A stretch of DNA of 33,608 nucleotides, taken from the NCBI GenBank assembly GCA_024405895.1, contig JAKSNW010000019.1:1-33608 (forward strand), read 5' to 3'. The stretch is from Paludibacteraceae bacterium. Its GTDB lineage: Bacteria; Bacteroidota; Bacteroidia; Bacteroidales; Paludibacteraceae. The position numbers and the translations under genes are program-made. The notes beneath the pieces are model-generated. The model made no database searches. It was not told where the DNA came from and saw only the letters and a list, made by a program, of their open reading frames with translations. This document shows, in pieces, positions 17,464 to 26,240 of this stretch (positions are counted from its first letter, which is position 1; every line of letters starts with the position of its first letter).

Positions 17464-18257
17464 ACAAATGATGCAACTAATGTGATAGCGCCAACAATTG
17501 CGCAATAGATAGCAAAGTAAATCAGCTTGCCACGTTTTACCAAGTCAATCATAAACTTGCAGGCAAACAAGCCAGAAACAAAAGCAGCAAGGAATCCGAC
17601 AACCAACGGAAGCACTCCGATTGTAAGCGAGCCTTCTGAGCCTTTCAACAATGAGAGGAATGCTTCGCCAAGCACCGGAATCAACACAATGAGGAAAGAG
17701 AACTCTGCCACTTTTTCTTTCTTATCGCCAAGCAGCAAGCCCGTTGCGATGGTTGAACCAGAACGGGAAAGACCTGGCAGAACAGCCACAGCCTGAGCTA
17801 TGCCGATGACAAAAGCATCGAAGAACGAGATATTCTCTTTCTGCCTTGGCTTAGCATAGTAAGAAAATGTCAGCAACAAGGCTGTAATGAGAAGGCAAAC
17901 GCCAACAACCATCAAGCCACTGCCGAACAAGGCCTCAATTTTATCCTTGAAGAACATGCCGACTACAAAGACCGGAATGATGGCAACAAGAATCTTTGCC
18001 ACATAGTCTTTTTCATCGTTCCATTTGGCAGTAGAGAAAGTGCCGACAAGCAGTTTCCAAATCTCACGACCAAGGATGACCAGTGTGCTCAATACTGTGG
18101 CAGCATGCACCACAACATCAAACGCCAGATTCTCTGTGGCAGAAGTATCAAGATGAAGTAATTGCTGGGCAATGGTCAAGTGACCACTACTGCTGACAGG
18201 AAGAAATTCGGTAAGTCCCTGCAACAAACCAAGCAAGAGCGCCTCAATCCAACTCAT
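17460..18257 (-). CDS. uppP: Undecaprenyl-diphosphatase (UppP/BacA type)
   Basis: An inner-membrane enzyme that dephosphorylates undecaprenyl diphosphate, recycling the lipid carrier of peptidoglycan and polysaccharide synthesis, and giving bacitracin tolerance. The 265 residues contain [17 protein letters not shown] near the N-terminus and [18 protein letters not shown], the two active-site motifs of the family, in several membrane segments. It starts 11 bases after the DUF3098 gene and overlaps truB by four bases. The cluster ftsX-DUF3098-uppP-truB-queA is a familiar Bacteroidetes gene order. Confidence 0.96.
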   Translation of the reverse strand: MSWIEALLLGLLQGLTEFLPVSSSGHLTIAQQLLHLDTSATENLAFDVVVHAATVLSTLVILGREIWKLLVGTFSTAKWNDEKDYVAKILVAIIPVFVVGMFFKDKIEALFGSGLMVVGVCLLITALLLTFSYYAKPRQKENISFFDAFVIGIAQAVAVLPGLSRSGSTIATGLLLGDKKEKVAEFSFLIVLIPVLGEAFLSLLKGSEGSLTIGVLPLVVGFLAAFVSGLFACKFMIDLVKRGKLIYFAIYCAIVGAITLVASFV

Positions 18258-18268
18258 ACTGTCAATGC

Positions 18269-18493
18269 TTATTCTTTAGTAACGGAGGTATCTTTTGATT
18301 TTGGGTGAATCATGATACCGAAAATCATGCCAACAAAGCCCAACATGCAAATGATAGGAGCTGTGGTGATTCGACGTGGAGCCATCACTTCTGGATTGTA
18401 CTCCACCACTGTTTTACCGCCTGACATCAAGCAAAAGCCGATGATAATAAGTGCTACGGAAACAGCAATGATGATATAGTTTATTTTCTTCAT
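18269..18493 (-). CDS. DUF3098 small membrane protein
   Basis: A 74-residue protein with two membrane segments, at about residues 5-25 ([20 protein letters not shown]) and 46-63 ([17 protein letters not shown]), joined by a short charged loop. The arrangement and the sequence [17 protein letters not shown] match DUF3098, a small family found beside ftsX in Bacteroidetes. Function is unknown. It lies 15 bases after ftsX and 11 before uppP, so it may assist envelope work or simply be carried in the operon. Confidence 0.85.
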   Translation of the reverse strand: MKKINYIIIAVSVALIIIGFCLMSGGKTVVEYNPEVMAPRRITTAPIICMLGFVGMIFGIMIHPKSKDTSVTKE

Positions 18494-18508
18494 AAGAAAA
18501 GTATTGTT

Positions 18509-19387
18509 TTAGATGTAATACAAGTCGTCTGTTTTCATTCTCAAGTATTTATTCACACCGAACAAAGATGCGAAGAAGGTTATCAGCAAGGCAAGAGCCA
18601 CGGTGACCACAGCAACAGGAACAATAAGTTCCATTTGGAAGAGATTGATGCTCTCGTTCAATTCGCCTTGGAGATAGTAGAGAATGCCTGCCAAAAATGC
18701 CAGTGCCAAAATGGCGGCGAGCAATCCGTTCAGCAAATAACGTCGAACGAAAGGTCCGCGAATAAACCATGACTTGGCACCAACCAATTTCATTGTGTTT
18801 ATGATAAATCGCTTGGAATAAACTGAGATGCGGATTGTATTGTTGATAAGTACAATGGAAATTATCAGCAACACAATGGAAACAACCATTAGCAGGAGAG
18901 AAAGACGTCGGAGATTTTGGGTGACGCTTTGCAACATTTCCTGTTCGAAAACGACATCTGACACGCCCTCGAAATCCATGATTTTTGCAGCAATCCATTT
19001 GACGCTGTCGGGGCTAATGTAGTCGCCATGGAGATAAATCTCATAAGATGCCTGTATAGGATTGTAGAGCAAGAGTTCGGTAGGATCATCGCCAAGTGCA
19101 GCTACATGCTCAGCCAAAGCTTGTTCCTTTGAGACATACAACGCTTGTTTGATGAATGGAGCATCGTTAAGATATTTCTCCAATCGCTGTTGTTTAACCT
19201 CTGGAATACTGTCTTTTAAGACAACGGAAACAGCAAGACTTTCACGGGTATCTTCCGTTACCTTATGAGTCAATAGCAACAAGTAAACTGTAAAGCTCAT
19301 GGCAAGCAATGCCAGGGCTATGCTAATCGTTGTTGTAAAATATAAGTTGGAAAAGGAGTCTTTTCTTTGCTTGTTTTTATGTGCCAT
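18509..19387 (-). CDS. ftsX: Cell division permease-like protein FtsX
   Basis: FtsX is the membrane partner of the FtsE ATPase, driving peptidoglycan hydrolases at the septum. It has one N-terminal membrane segment (ISIALALLAMSFTVYLLLLT), a periplasmic loop of about 130 residues beginning with VTEDTRESLAVSVVL, and three C-terminal segments with the conserved TMKLVGA run before the second. The ATG at 19387 (292 residues) is preferred; in-frame ATG at 19402 and TTG at 19447 are also possible, but Bacteroidetes FtsX proteins begin with short charged stretches such as MAHKNKQRKDS. No ftsE is in the window, a common separation in this phylum. First gene of the five-gene operon. Confidence 0.92.
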   Translation of the reverse strand: MAHKNKQRKDSFSNLYFTTTISIALALLAMSFTVYLLLLTHKVTEDTRESLAVSVVLKDSIPEVKQQRLEKYLNDAPFIKQALYVSKEQALAEHVAALGDDPTELLLYNPIQASYEIYLHGDYISPDSVKWIAAKIMDFEGVSDVVFEQEMLQSVTQNLRRLSLLLMVVSIVLLIISIVLINNTIRISVYSKRFIINTMKLVGAKSWFIRGPFVRRYLLNGLLAAILALAFLAGILYYLQGELNESINLFQMELIVPVAVVTVALALLITFFASLFGVNKYLRMKTDDLYYI

Positions 19388-19495
19388 AATGTCAAACGCC
19401 ATTTTACACACAAAGTCACACGCAGATAACCATCTGTTTTTCAACAAGACAGAATCTACACGTGCATAGTGAGTGCAGTTTCACAAAAAAGTATG

Positions 19496-19527
19496 CAAAT
19501 ATACACCCGATTCGCCCGAAATCCAAA
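19496..19527 (-). promoter_or_regulatory. Promoter of the ftsX operon
   Basis: On the minus strand TTTG (19527-19524), a 20-base spacer and TATATTTG (19503-19496) followed by C. Both elements fit the Bacteroidetes consensus, giving a leader of about 100 bases. The -33 element lies in the loop of the hairpin at 19514-19537. Confidence 0.75.
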
Positions 19528-19537
19528 TTTTTCGGGC
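19514..19537 (-). terminator. Hairpin after the nuclease gene
   Basis: GCCCGAAA (19514-19521) pairs with TTTCGGGC (19530-19537), eight bases, starting 14 bases after the stop of the nuclease read leftward. There is no T tract on the minus strand after it, so termination may be weak. Confidence 0.4.
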
Positions 19538-19551
19538 ATTTTCTTTACCCC

Positions 19552-20556
19552 TTAGCCTTTTCTTAGCCAAATAAGGCTTGGGAAGTGGTCGCTGTAGCCG
19601 TTGGTCCAGACGCCAGAGGTGTGAGTGCGCAAAGGATAGCCCTTATATTGACCGTTCTGGGCTTGAAGGAAATCACGATTGAAGATTTTCGAAGTGTAGT
19701 AAGTCAATCCGTCATACACATTCTTTTCCTTTGGCAAGAGATTGTAGTTGACGAGAATCTGGTCGAAGAGATTCCATTGGTCATTATATCCAAGTGATCC
19801 TATGCCTTTCTTATAGAGGCCGTAGCAAGGATTGAACATCTCACCAGGACGCGTTTTTTCCATTGTTGATTTGGCACCGATTACCTTAGTCAGTGACTCA
19901 TCAATTGGGTCATCGTTGAGGTCACCCATGACAATGACTTTGGCGTATGGATTGGCGCGATGGAGCGAGTCGATGATGCCACGGGTGGTCTGGGCAGCAT
20001 CCAGGCGGGCAGTATTCTTGCCGCCACGACGTGATGGCCAGTGAACGACCACGATGCTGATTTCCTCATCAGCCATCATACCGGTGACTACCAATTGGTC
20101 ACGAGTGTAGAAATCGGGAATCTCTGTCTTGATGCGATGAACCTCGCTGCGTAATGGGGTGAAAAGGGCTTCATTGTAGAAGAGTCCCACGTCGACACCG
20201 CGACGGTCAGGACTGTCGAAGTGAATAACCTTGAGGTTGCGTGACTCAAGGCAAGGCTGTTTGGCAACATCCTCCATGACAGCCTTATTTTCCACCTCAG
20301 CTACACCAAGGACGGCAAGTTCCTGAGGCATTTGACTGATGGCATAAGCCATATTTCCCACTTTGGCATTGTAGCGCATGGTGTTCCATTGCAGTTTGCC
20401 GTCAGGGAGATATTCTTCGTCGATAGTCAAAGGGTTGTCGATGGTGTCAAAGAGGTTTTCAAGGTTGTAGAAACCGACAACATATTTCTGCGCCGACAAC
20501 TGAAGGCACCACATTGTGAAAATGGCTATTACGGCCAGGAAGATATTCTTTTTCAT
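19552..20556 (-). CDS. Secreted endonuclease/exonuclease/phosphatase-family protein
   Basis: A 334-residue exported protein of the DNase I-like fold. The signal peptide MKKNIFLAVIAIFTMWCLQLSAQ sets the start at the ATG 20556; a TTG at 20589 is rejected. The catalytic motifs come in order: FYNLENLFDT, LGVAEVENK, VVVHWPSRRGG, VMGDLNDDP and YSDHFPSLI. WPSRRGGKNTARLDAAQ is typical of the Bacteroidetes branch. It lacks the OB-fold region and the C-terminal sorting domain of the larger nuclease at 7833-9722, so it is probably periplasmic or secreted by another route. The substrate may be nucleic acid or a phosphate ester. It has a divergent promoter shared with dpp III. Confidence 0.88.
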   Translation of the reverse strand: MKKNIFLAVIAIFTMWCLQLSAQKYVVGFYNLENLFDTIDNPLTIDEEYLPDGKLQWNTMRYNAKVGNMAYAISQMPQELAVLGVAEVENKAVMEDVAKQPCLESRNLKVIHFDSPDRRGVDVGLFYNEALFTPLRSEVHRIKTEIPDFYTRDQLVVTGMMADEEISIVVVHWPSRRGGKNTARLDAAQTTRGIIDSLHRANPYAKVIVMGDLNDDPIDESLTKVIGAKSTMEKTRPGEMFNPCYGLYKKGIGSLGYNDQWNLFDQILVNYNLLPKEKNVYDGLTYYTSKIFNRDFLQAQNGQYKGYPLRTHTSGVWTNGYSDHFPSLIWLRKG

Positions 20557-20586
20557 TGCGTCAAAACAGTGATTGTATTCAGGGTG

Positions 20587-20618
20587 CAAATTTCACAAAA
20601 AAATCTTTATCTGCCAAA
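20587..20618 (-). promoter_or_regulatory. Promoter of the secreted nuclease at 19552
   Basis: On the minus strand TTTG (20618-20615), a 20-base spacer and GAAATTTG (20594-20587) followed by C. The -7 element differs from TAnnTTTG in its first base. It gives a leader of about 25 bases. Confidence 0.5.
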
Positions 20619-20666
20619 CCTTAGACAGACTCTTTTCATTTTGTTTTTCTATCCGTCGAAACAGTA

Positions 20667-20697
20667 TTGCTGCATTCACAAAAAAATCGTACTTTTG
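20667..20697 (+). promoter_or_regulatory. Promoter of dipeptidyl peptidase III gene
   Basis: TTGC (20667-20670), a 19-base spacer and TACTTTTG (20690-20697) followed by C fit the Bacteroidetes promoter. The predicted start near 20704 gives a leader of about 68 bases to the ATG at 20772. Confidence 0.7.
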
Positions 20698-20771
20698 CAA
20701 CCTATATTATATAAATGTATAGAAGTGCTCAGCACGAATAATTACTAACCCCTAAATAACGAATTTTTCAA

Positions 20772-22838
20772 ATGAAAAAGTTCTTACTTGCAAGTATGAC
20801 TGCATTAACTCTTGCGGCATGCGGCAACAAAGAGAAGCCTGCTGAGGCTCCAGTTAGCGAGTTGCAGACTCCTTCTATCGAGGAGTTTGACTATCTCGTT
20901 GACCGTTTTGCCGACCTTCAGATTCTCCGTTACCGTGTTCCAGACATCGATCAACTGAGTCTCCAACAACAGGAATTGCTCTACTACCTCTCTGAGGCTT
21001 CCCTCGTAGGTCGCGACATTCTCTACGATCAGAATGGCCGCCACAATTTGACCATCCGTCAAGTTCTCGAGGCTATCTACACCACCACAGCCGACAAGGA
21101 GAGCGATGATTTCAAAGCTATGGAAGTTTATTTGAAACGCGTGTGGGTTTCTAACGGCATCCACCACCACTATTCAGGCGACAAGTTCATGCCTGAGTTC
21201 AACCAGGAGTGGTTCGTTGCCCAAGTCAACGCCCTCAATGCCGACCTCCTTCCTAACGGCCGCACAGCCGAGGACGTATTGGCAGAGATTGTTCCTGTTA
21301 TCTTCGACCCAACAGTTGACGCAAAACACATGAACCAGACCGCCGGTCAGGACCTCGTGCTCACCTCTGCCAGCAACTACTACGGCGAAGGCGTGACCCA
21401 AGACGAGGCTGAGGCTTACTACAACGGTCTCAAAGATCTCTCCGACCCAGAACCAATCTCTTACGGCTTGAACGCTAAGCTCGTCAAGGGCGAAGACGGC
21501 GTTTTGAAAGAGGAAGTCTACAAAGTAGGCGGTCTCTACTCTGCCGCTTTGGAGAAGGTGGTTTATTGGTTGGAGAAAGCTGCCAAGGTAGCAGAAAACG
21601 ACCAACAACGCGCCGTCATCAACAAACTCATCGACTTCAACAAGACTGGTATCCTCAAGACTTTCGATGAATATGCCATCCTTTGGGTAAGCGACACCGC
21701 TTCACACATCGACTTCGTCAACGGTTTCACCGAGACCTATGGCGACCCACTCGGCATGACCGCAAGCTGGGAATCCATGGTCAACTTCAAGAACGTTGAG
21801 GCAACAAAACGCACCAAGATCATCAGCGACAACGCTCAATACTTCGAGAACGCATCTCCAACCGACGACCGCTTCAAGAAGGACAAGGTGAAAGGTGTTA
21901 CTGCCAAGGTTATCACCGCAGCCATCATCGGCGGCGACTGCTACCCTACCACCCCTATCGGAATCAACTTGCCTAACAGCAACTGGATCCGCGCTGCCCA
22001 CGGTTCAAAATCTGTCACCATCGAGAACTTCACCGAGGCTTACGACCGCGCTCAACAAGGCAACGGCTTCTCAGAAGAGTTCGTCTGGAGCGACACAGAG
22101 CGCGAACTCATGGCCAAATACGGCTTCATGACCGACAACCTCCACACAGACCTCCACGAGTGCCTCGGCCACGGCAGCGGCAAACTCCTCCCAGGCGTTG
22201 ACCCAGACGCTATGCGCAGCTACAGCAGCGTTATCGAGGAGACTCGTGCCGACCTCTTCGGCCTCTACCACATGGGCGACCCTAAGATGGTGGAACTCGG
22301 TCTGCTCCCAAGCGCCGACGCCTACAAAGCACAATACTACAGCTATTTCATGAACGGTTTGATGACTCAGCTCAAACGCATCACCCTCGGCAACACCGTT
22401 GAAGAGGCTCACATGCGTAACCGCCAACTCATCGCCCGTTGGGTGCTTGAGGCTTCAAAGACCGACAAAGCCGTAGAACTCAAGAAACGCGACGGCAAGA
22501 CCTTCGTTGTCATCAACGACTACGAACTCGTCCGCAAGCACCTCGGCGAACTCCTCGCTGAAATCCAACGCATCAAATCAACCGGCGACTACGAAGCAGG
22601 CAAAGCCATCGTTGAGAACTACGCTGTGAAAGTTGACCGCAAGCTCCACCAGGAGGTTCTCGAGCGCTTCGGCAAACTCAACATCGCCCCATACTTCGGT
22701 TTCGTCAACCCAGTCTACACTCCTCTCTACGACGAGAAAGGCAGCTTCATTGGCCTCACAATCGACTACACCGAGGGCTATGCAGAGCAACACCTCCGCT
22801 ACAGCCGCGACTACTCATTGTTGACCAACAAGAAATAG
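20772..22838 (+). CDS. Dipeptidyl peptidase III (M49 family), lipoprotein
   Basis: A zinc metallopeptidase that removes dipeptides from the N-terminus of oligopeptides. The 688 residues carry the M49 motif HECLGH at 462-467, the bacterial form of HEXXGH, and EETRAD at 489-494, which supplies the third zinc ligand. The N-terminus is a lipoprotein signal with LAAC and modified C17, so the protein is anchored in a membrane, probably facing the periplasm. The gene is followed after nine bases by riboflavin synthase, an odd pairing that is probably operon convenience. From about 130 bases into the gene the coding strand becomes strongly C-rich, with CTC as the main leucine codon, as in the genes that follow. 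Confidence 0.95.
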   Translation: MKKFLLASMTALTLAACGNKEKPAEAPVSELQTPSIEEFDYLVDRFADLQILRYRVPDIDQLSLQQQELLYYLSEASLVGRDILYDQNGRHNLTIRQVLEAIYTTTADKESDDFKAMEVYLKRVWVSNGIHHHYSGDKFMPEFNQEWFVAQVNALNADLLPNGRTAEDVLAEIVPVIFDPTVDAKHMNQTAGQDLVLTSASNYYGEGVTQDEAEAYYNGLKDLSDPEPISYGLNAKLVKGEDGVLKEEVYKVGGLYSAALEKVVYWLEKAAKVAENDQQRAVINKLIDFNKTGILKTFDEYAILWVSDTASHIDFVNGFTETYGDPLGMTASWESMVNFKNVEATKRTKIISDNAQYFENASPTDDRFKKDKVKGVTAKVITAAIIGGDCYPTTPIGINLPNSNWIRAAHGSKSVTIENFTEAYDRAQQGNGFSEEFVWSDTERELMAKYGFMTDNLHTDLHECLGHGSGKLLPGVDPDAMRSYSSVIEETRADLFGLYHMGDPKMVELGLLPSADAYKAQYYSYFMNGLMTQLKRITLGNTVEEAHMRNRQLIARWVLEASKTDKAVELKKRDGKTFVVINDYELVRKHLGELLAEIQRIKSTGDYEAGKAIVENYAVKVDRKLHQEVLERFGKLNIAPYFGFVNPVYTPLYDEKGSFIGLTIDYTEGYAEQHLRYSRDYSLLTNKK

Positions 22839-22847
22839 TTCACCGCC

Positions 22848-23453
22848 ATGTTCTCCGGAATCATTGAAGAAACAGCTGTCGTAACCGCTCTCCGCACCGA
22901 AGGCGACAACCTCCACCTCACACTCCTTTGCCCATTCACCAGCGAGCTGAAGATTGACCAGAGCGTGGCCCACAACGGTGTCTGCCTTACCGTAGTCGAC
23001 ATCAAGGGCGACGAGTACACCGTCACCGCCATCCGCGAGACCCTCGACCGCAGCAACCTCGGCGTGCTTAAGGTTGGCGACCTCGTCAACGTAGAGCGCA
23101 GCATGATGATGAACGGTCGTCTGGACGGACACATCGTTCAAGGCCACGTCGATCAAACCGCCATCTGCACCGAAGTGCGCCCAGCCGACGGCAGCCACTA
23201 CTTCCACTTCGAATACGAAACCTCCGACGAGATGCGCCGCCGCGGCTACTTCACCGTAGACAAAGGCAGCGTAACGGTCAACGGCGTCAGCCTCACCGTC
23301 TGCAACCCGACCACCAACAGTTTCGAAGTGGCCATCATCCCCTACACTCTCGAGCACACCAACTTCTGCCGCATTCAGAAAGGCAGCAAAGTCAACCTCG
23401 AATTCGACATCATCGGCAAATACATCGCACGCTTTGCCGAAGTGCTGAAATAA
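22848..23453 (+). CDS. ribE: Riboflavin synthase, alpha subunit
   Basis: The enzyme joins two molecules of 6,7-dimethyl-8-ribityllumazine to riboflavin. The 201 residues hold two lumazine-binding repeats of about 95 residues each. The first starts MFSGIIEETAVV, near the family's MFTGIIEE, and the second starts near GHIVQGHVDQTA. TVNGVSLTVC is the conserved second motif and is a repeat of NGVCLTVVD in the first half. The gene starts nine bases after dipeptidyl peptidase III and is probably translated from the same message. A strong hairpin begins 10 bases after its stop. The other riboflavin genes are not in the window. Confidence 0.95.
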   Translation: MFSGIIEETAVVTALRTEGDNLHLTLLCPFTSELKIDQSVAHNGVCLTVVDIKGDEYTVTAIRETLDRSNLGVLKVGDLVNVERSMMMNGRLDGHIVQGHVDQTAICTEVRPADGSHYFHFEYETSDEMRRRGYFTVDKGSVTVNGVSLTVCNPTTNSFEVAIIPYTLEHTNFCRIQKGSKVNLEFDIIGKYIARFAEVLK

Positions 23454-23462
23454 CCCCAAACC

Positions 23463-23500
23463 AACTCAGTCCCCGTCCATCTCGGGCGGGGACCTGAGTT
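23463..23500 (+). terminator. Strong hairpin after ribE
   Basis: AACTCAG, a one-base gap and CCCCGTCC (23463-23478) pair with GGGCGGGG, AC and CTGAGTT (23484-23500), with loop ATCTC. It is followed by only a short AT stretch, so it may be a terminator or one member of the hairpin family that follows. Confidence 0.55.
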
Positions 23501-23504
23501 ATAT

Positions 23505-23644
23505 CCTCGAGCGTCAGTTCAAGGGAATAAAGAAAGCCCCCGTTCCTCGAGCGTCAGCTCAGGAGAACAAAGAAAGCCCCCGTTCCTTGAGCGTCAGCTC
23601 AAGGAAATAAAGAAAGCCCCCGTTCCCAGCGCATCTCCGCTGGG
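23505..23644 (+). repeat. Tandem 40-base hairpin repeats before the wzi-like gene
   Basis: Three units of exactly 40 bases start at 23505, 23545 and 23585; a fourth, diverged one starts at 23625 and runs into the start of the next gene. Each unit is a short hairpin, an A-rich stretch and CCCCCGTT. Unit 3 has CCTTGAGC-GTCA-GCTCAAGG. Units 1 and 2 share the loop but have imperfect stems. The last hairpin is CCCAGCG (23625-23631) against CGCTGGG (23638-23644), with the ATCTC-containing loop also seen at 23463-23500. The next ATG is 17 bases on. Confidence 0.85.
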
Positions 23645-23660
23645 CAAAGACAAAAAAACA

Positions 23661-25442
23661 ATGAAGAAAAAACTCGCAGCCCTCATCATCGCCCTCACAG
23701 CCCTACTGCCTCTCAAAGCGCAAAACATACCGCAGCAGCTCGGCTACACCCAAATCTACGACTACCTCCAAGAGTTGGCAGCCGACCGCACCGTATCGCT
23801 CACCACCGTCTGCCTTCCCCTCGGCCGCGACCTCATAGCCAACACCCTCCTCGAAGCACAGCAAAACAGCGACAAACTCACACGCCGCCAACAGAAAGAC
23901 CTCGCCTTCTATCTCAACGACCTCTCACTGCAACAGAACACCGTGCCGCAGAAATTCGCCAAGAACGATGCCGGCAAAATCAACATACTCAACTGGACCG
24001 ACGGCCAACGCTTCTCGCTCCAACTCCTCCAACCCTCTTTCCAATACAACAGCCCCAACTTCAAGCTCCGCCTCCAGCCTATCCTCGGCATGGACATCAT
24101 CGCCGGCAGCCACGGCTCCATCATCAACCGCACCTGGGGCGCTAACCTCGAAATCGACATCGCCAACCACCTCAGCATCTGGGGCAGCATGCGCGACCAC
24201 TCATACAACGGCAACCACCTCCACGACCCACTCCGCCCTGCCGACGCACGCATCCAGGCACCCTCGATGCTCAACACCCTCCCAGGCGCACAATACAAAG
24301 AAGCAGCCTACGGCGGCGACTACTCCGACTCACGCTACGGCATCCGCGCCTACACCAGCTGGGGACACATCGGCATCGAAAAAGAAGCCATCCAATGGGG
24401 CGACGCCCGCCACGGCAGCCTCATCCTCAGCGGACGCGCACCATCCTTCCCGATGATCACCATGCACGCCAAACCATGCAAATGGTTCCAGTTTGACTAC
24501 TTCCACGCATGGCTCATCAGCAACGTCATCGACTCCACCGACTACTTCGTCGAAGAATACTATACCGACTCCACCTCAAAGCGCCACTACCGTCCTCGCT
24601 CCAAATTCATGGCTGCCACCATGCTCACCTTTACACCAGTCCGCGGCTTAGACCTCAGTGTAGGTAACTCCATCATCTATGCCGAGCGCACCATGAACCT
24701 CGCCTACCTCACACCGTTCGCGTTCTACAAAAGCATCGACCACGCATTCACCAAAGGCATCAACATAGAAAACCAAAACTCACAGATGTTCGTCAACATC
24801 TCATCGCGCAACATACCTCACCTCCATCTCTACGGTTCCATCTACATCGACGAAATCAACACCGCACGTTGGAAGAAATCAAATCCGCAACACAACCTCT
24901 TCGGCTACAAAGTCGGCATGGAGTTGACCAACTGGCCACTCAAGAACGTCAGCCTTGAAGCCGAATTCTCACGCGTCAACATCGCCTGCTACACCCACTC
25001 CATCAAAGCCCTCACCTACACCTCCAACAGTTACAACCTCGGCTCCTACCTCGGCGACAACAGCCAGGACATCTACGTCGCACTCAACGTTCGTCCAGCC
25101 CGCAGCCTCTACATCACTGCCTCATGGACCCACGCCACAAAATACAACACCTACAGTTACGTTCGCCGCTCCATCGGTGAAATCATCTCGCAGAAACCCT
25201 TCGACGAGAAAGCGTGGCGCAACCAAATCGTAGAACTCAAAGCCACCTACGAACCCATCAACAATATCTACCTCCGCGCCCAGCTCCAATGGAACAACGC
25301 TCAAGGCTACGACCTCACCGACAAGGCACCATTCTCTGGCGAGACCCGCCTCGATGCAGAAGGCAACCTCAAACGCTTCACCCCTGCCATCTACCGCGGA
25401 CAAAACATCACCGCCATCCTCTCGCTTACATTCAACATGTAG
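23661..25442 (+). CDS. Wzi/RemB-like outer-membrane barrel protein
   Basis: A 593-residue protein with a signal peptide (MKKKLAALIIALTALLPLKAQ) and repeated aromatic, amphipathic beta-strands, ending in TAILSLTFNM as outer-membrane barrels do. The segment HGSLILSGRAPSFP at 251-264, preceded by QWGDAR, is typical of the capsule assembly Wzi family, called RemB in gliding Flavobacteria. By family, it would help hold or place capsular polysaccharide at the surface. No polysaccharide genes are close by, so the role is inferred from the protein only. The start codon stands 17 bases after the fourth hairpin of the tandem repeat, and no other ribosome site is clear. Confidence 0.8.
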   Translation: MKKKLAALIIALTALLPLKAQNIPQQLGYTQIYDYLQELAADRTVSLTTVCLPLGRDLIANTLLEAQQNSDKLTRRQQKDLAFYLNDLSLQQNTVPQKFAKNDAGKINILNWTDGQRFSLQLLQPSFQYNSPNFKLRLQPILGMDIIAGSHGSIINRTWGANLEIDIANHLSIWGSMRDHSYNGNHLHDPLRPADARIQAPSMLNTLPGAQYKEAAYGGDYSDSRYGIRAYTSWGHIGIEKEAIQWGDARHGSLILSGRAPSFPMITMHAKPCKWFQFDYFHAWLISNVIDSTDYFVEEYYTDSTSKRHYRPRSKFMAATMLTFTPVRGLDLSVGNSIIYAERTMNLAYLTPFAFYKSIDHAFTKGINIENQNSQMFVNISSRNIPHLHLYGSIYIDEINTARWKKSNPQHNLFGYKVGMELTNWPLKNVSLEAEFSRVNIACYTHSIKALTYTSNSYNLGSYLGDNSQDIYVALNVRPARSLYITASWTHATKYNTYSYVRRSIGEIISQKPFDEKAWRNQIVELKATYEPINNIYLRAQLQWNNAQGYDLTDKAPFSGETRLDAEGNLKRFTPAIYRGQNITAILSLTFNM

Positions 25443-25486
25443 CAAACCATACAATATATATTATATAACAAACAAAACAAACAGCA

Positions 25487-26194
25487 ATGAACAAGTTCAA
25501 CATCCCTGCACTCATCATCGCCCTCGGCATCGCCGTGCTCGGCCTGTGCATCTATTCTTCAACCCGCGCTTACATCAACGCCAACCACCACGTCACCGTC
25601 CGCGGACTCAGTCAGCGCACCGTCAAGAGCGACGACGCCTACTACACCATCCACTGCGGCTTCGACGGCGACAATGCCCAAGTGCTTTACCAACAACTCA
25701 CCGCTGAGAACCAGGTCGTCGTTGCGTACCTCCGCGAGAAAGGTTTCAAGGAAGAGGACATCACCATCACCTCACCAAGCACCAACGACAACACCGGCAA
25801 CTATAACTACAAACCAGGCGTAACCAAACACTACACCGTCTCCAACAGCGTCGTACTCCACACCTCCGACGTCGATGCCGTAGAGCAACTCACCCACTCT
25901 GAAGGCGAACTCATCGAACGCGGCCTTTACGTCACCACCGACGCCGCTTTCTTCTTCAACGGACTCAACGACATCAAACCAGAGATGATTGAGGAAGCCA
26001 CCAAGAACGCCCGCGTCACAGCCGAGAAATTCGCTCAGGACAGCGGCTCCAAGATCGGCAAGATCCAATCAGCCACCCAAGGCCAGTTCGCCATCTTCAC
26101 CAACAGTCAGGAATCCGACTACAGTTTCGACGACGCCAGATACAAGATGAAAAACGTCCGCGTAGTCACCACCGTCGTTTACGAACTTAGATAA
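25487..26194 (+). CDS. SIMPL-domain (DUF541) protein
   Basis: A 235-residue protein with one N-terminal membrane segment (about 5-25, IPALIIALGIAVLGLCIYSS) and a SIMPL (DUF541) domain. The typical opening VTVRGLSQRTVKSDDAYYTIHCGF and the end VRVVTTVVYEL are present. Relatives are periplasmic or outer-membrane proteins, some with ties to stress or signalling, without a settled reaction. It lies 44 bases after the wzi-like gene; the gap has ATATATATTATAT-like sequence but no clear promoter. Then comes a hairpin before rarA. Confidence 0.85.
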   Translation: MNKFNIPALIIALGIAVLGLCIYSSTRAYINANHHVTVRGLSQRTVKSDDAYYTIHCGFDGDNAQVLYQQLTAENQVVVAYLREKGFKEEDITITSPSTNDNTGNYNYKPGVTKHYTVSNSVVLHTSDVDAVEQLTHSEGELIERGLYVTTDAAFFFNGLNDIKPEMIEEATKNARVTAEKFAQDSGSKIGKIQSATQGQFAIFTNSQESDYSFDDARYKMKNVRVVTTVVYELR

Positions 26195-26197
26195 CCC

Positions 26198-26224
26198 CCC
26201 CGTTCCTTGAGCGTCAGCTCAAGG
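26198..26224 (+). repeat. Dispersed hairpin before rarA
   Basis: CCCGTT followed by CCTTGAGC-GTCA-GCTCAAGG (26205-26224), identical to unit 3 of the tandem repeat at 23585-23604. An A-rich stretch of 16 bases leads to the rarA start at 26241. Confidence 0.8.
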
Positions 26225-26240
26225 CCAAAGAATAAAAAAC

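Noticed and set aside
23505-23644. CRISPR array
   Set aside because: Units are contiguous 40-base repeats without unique spacers, only three to four in number, and no cas gene is near.
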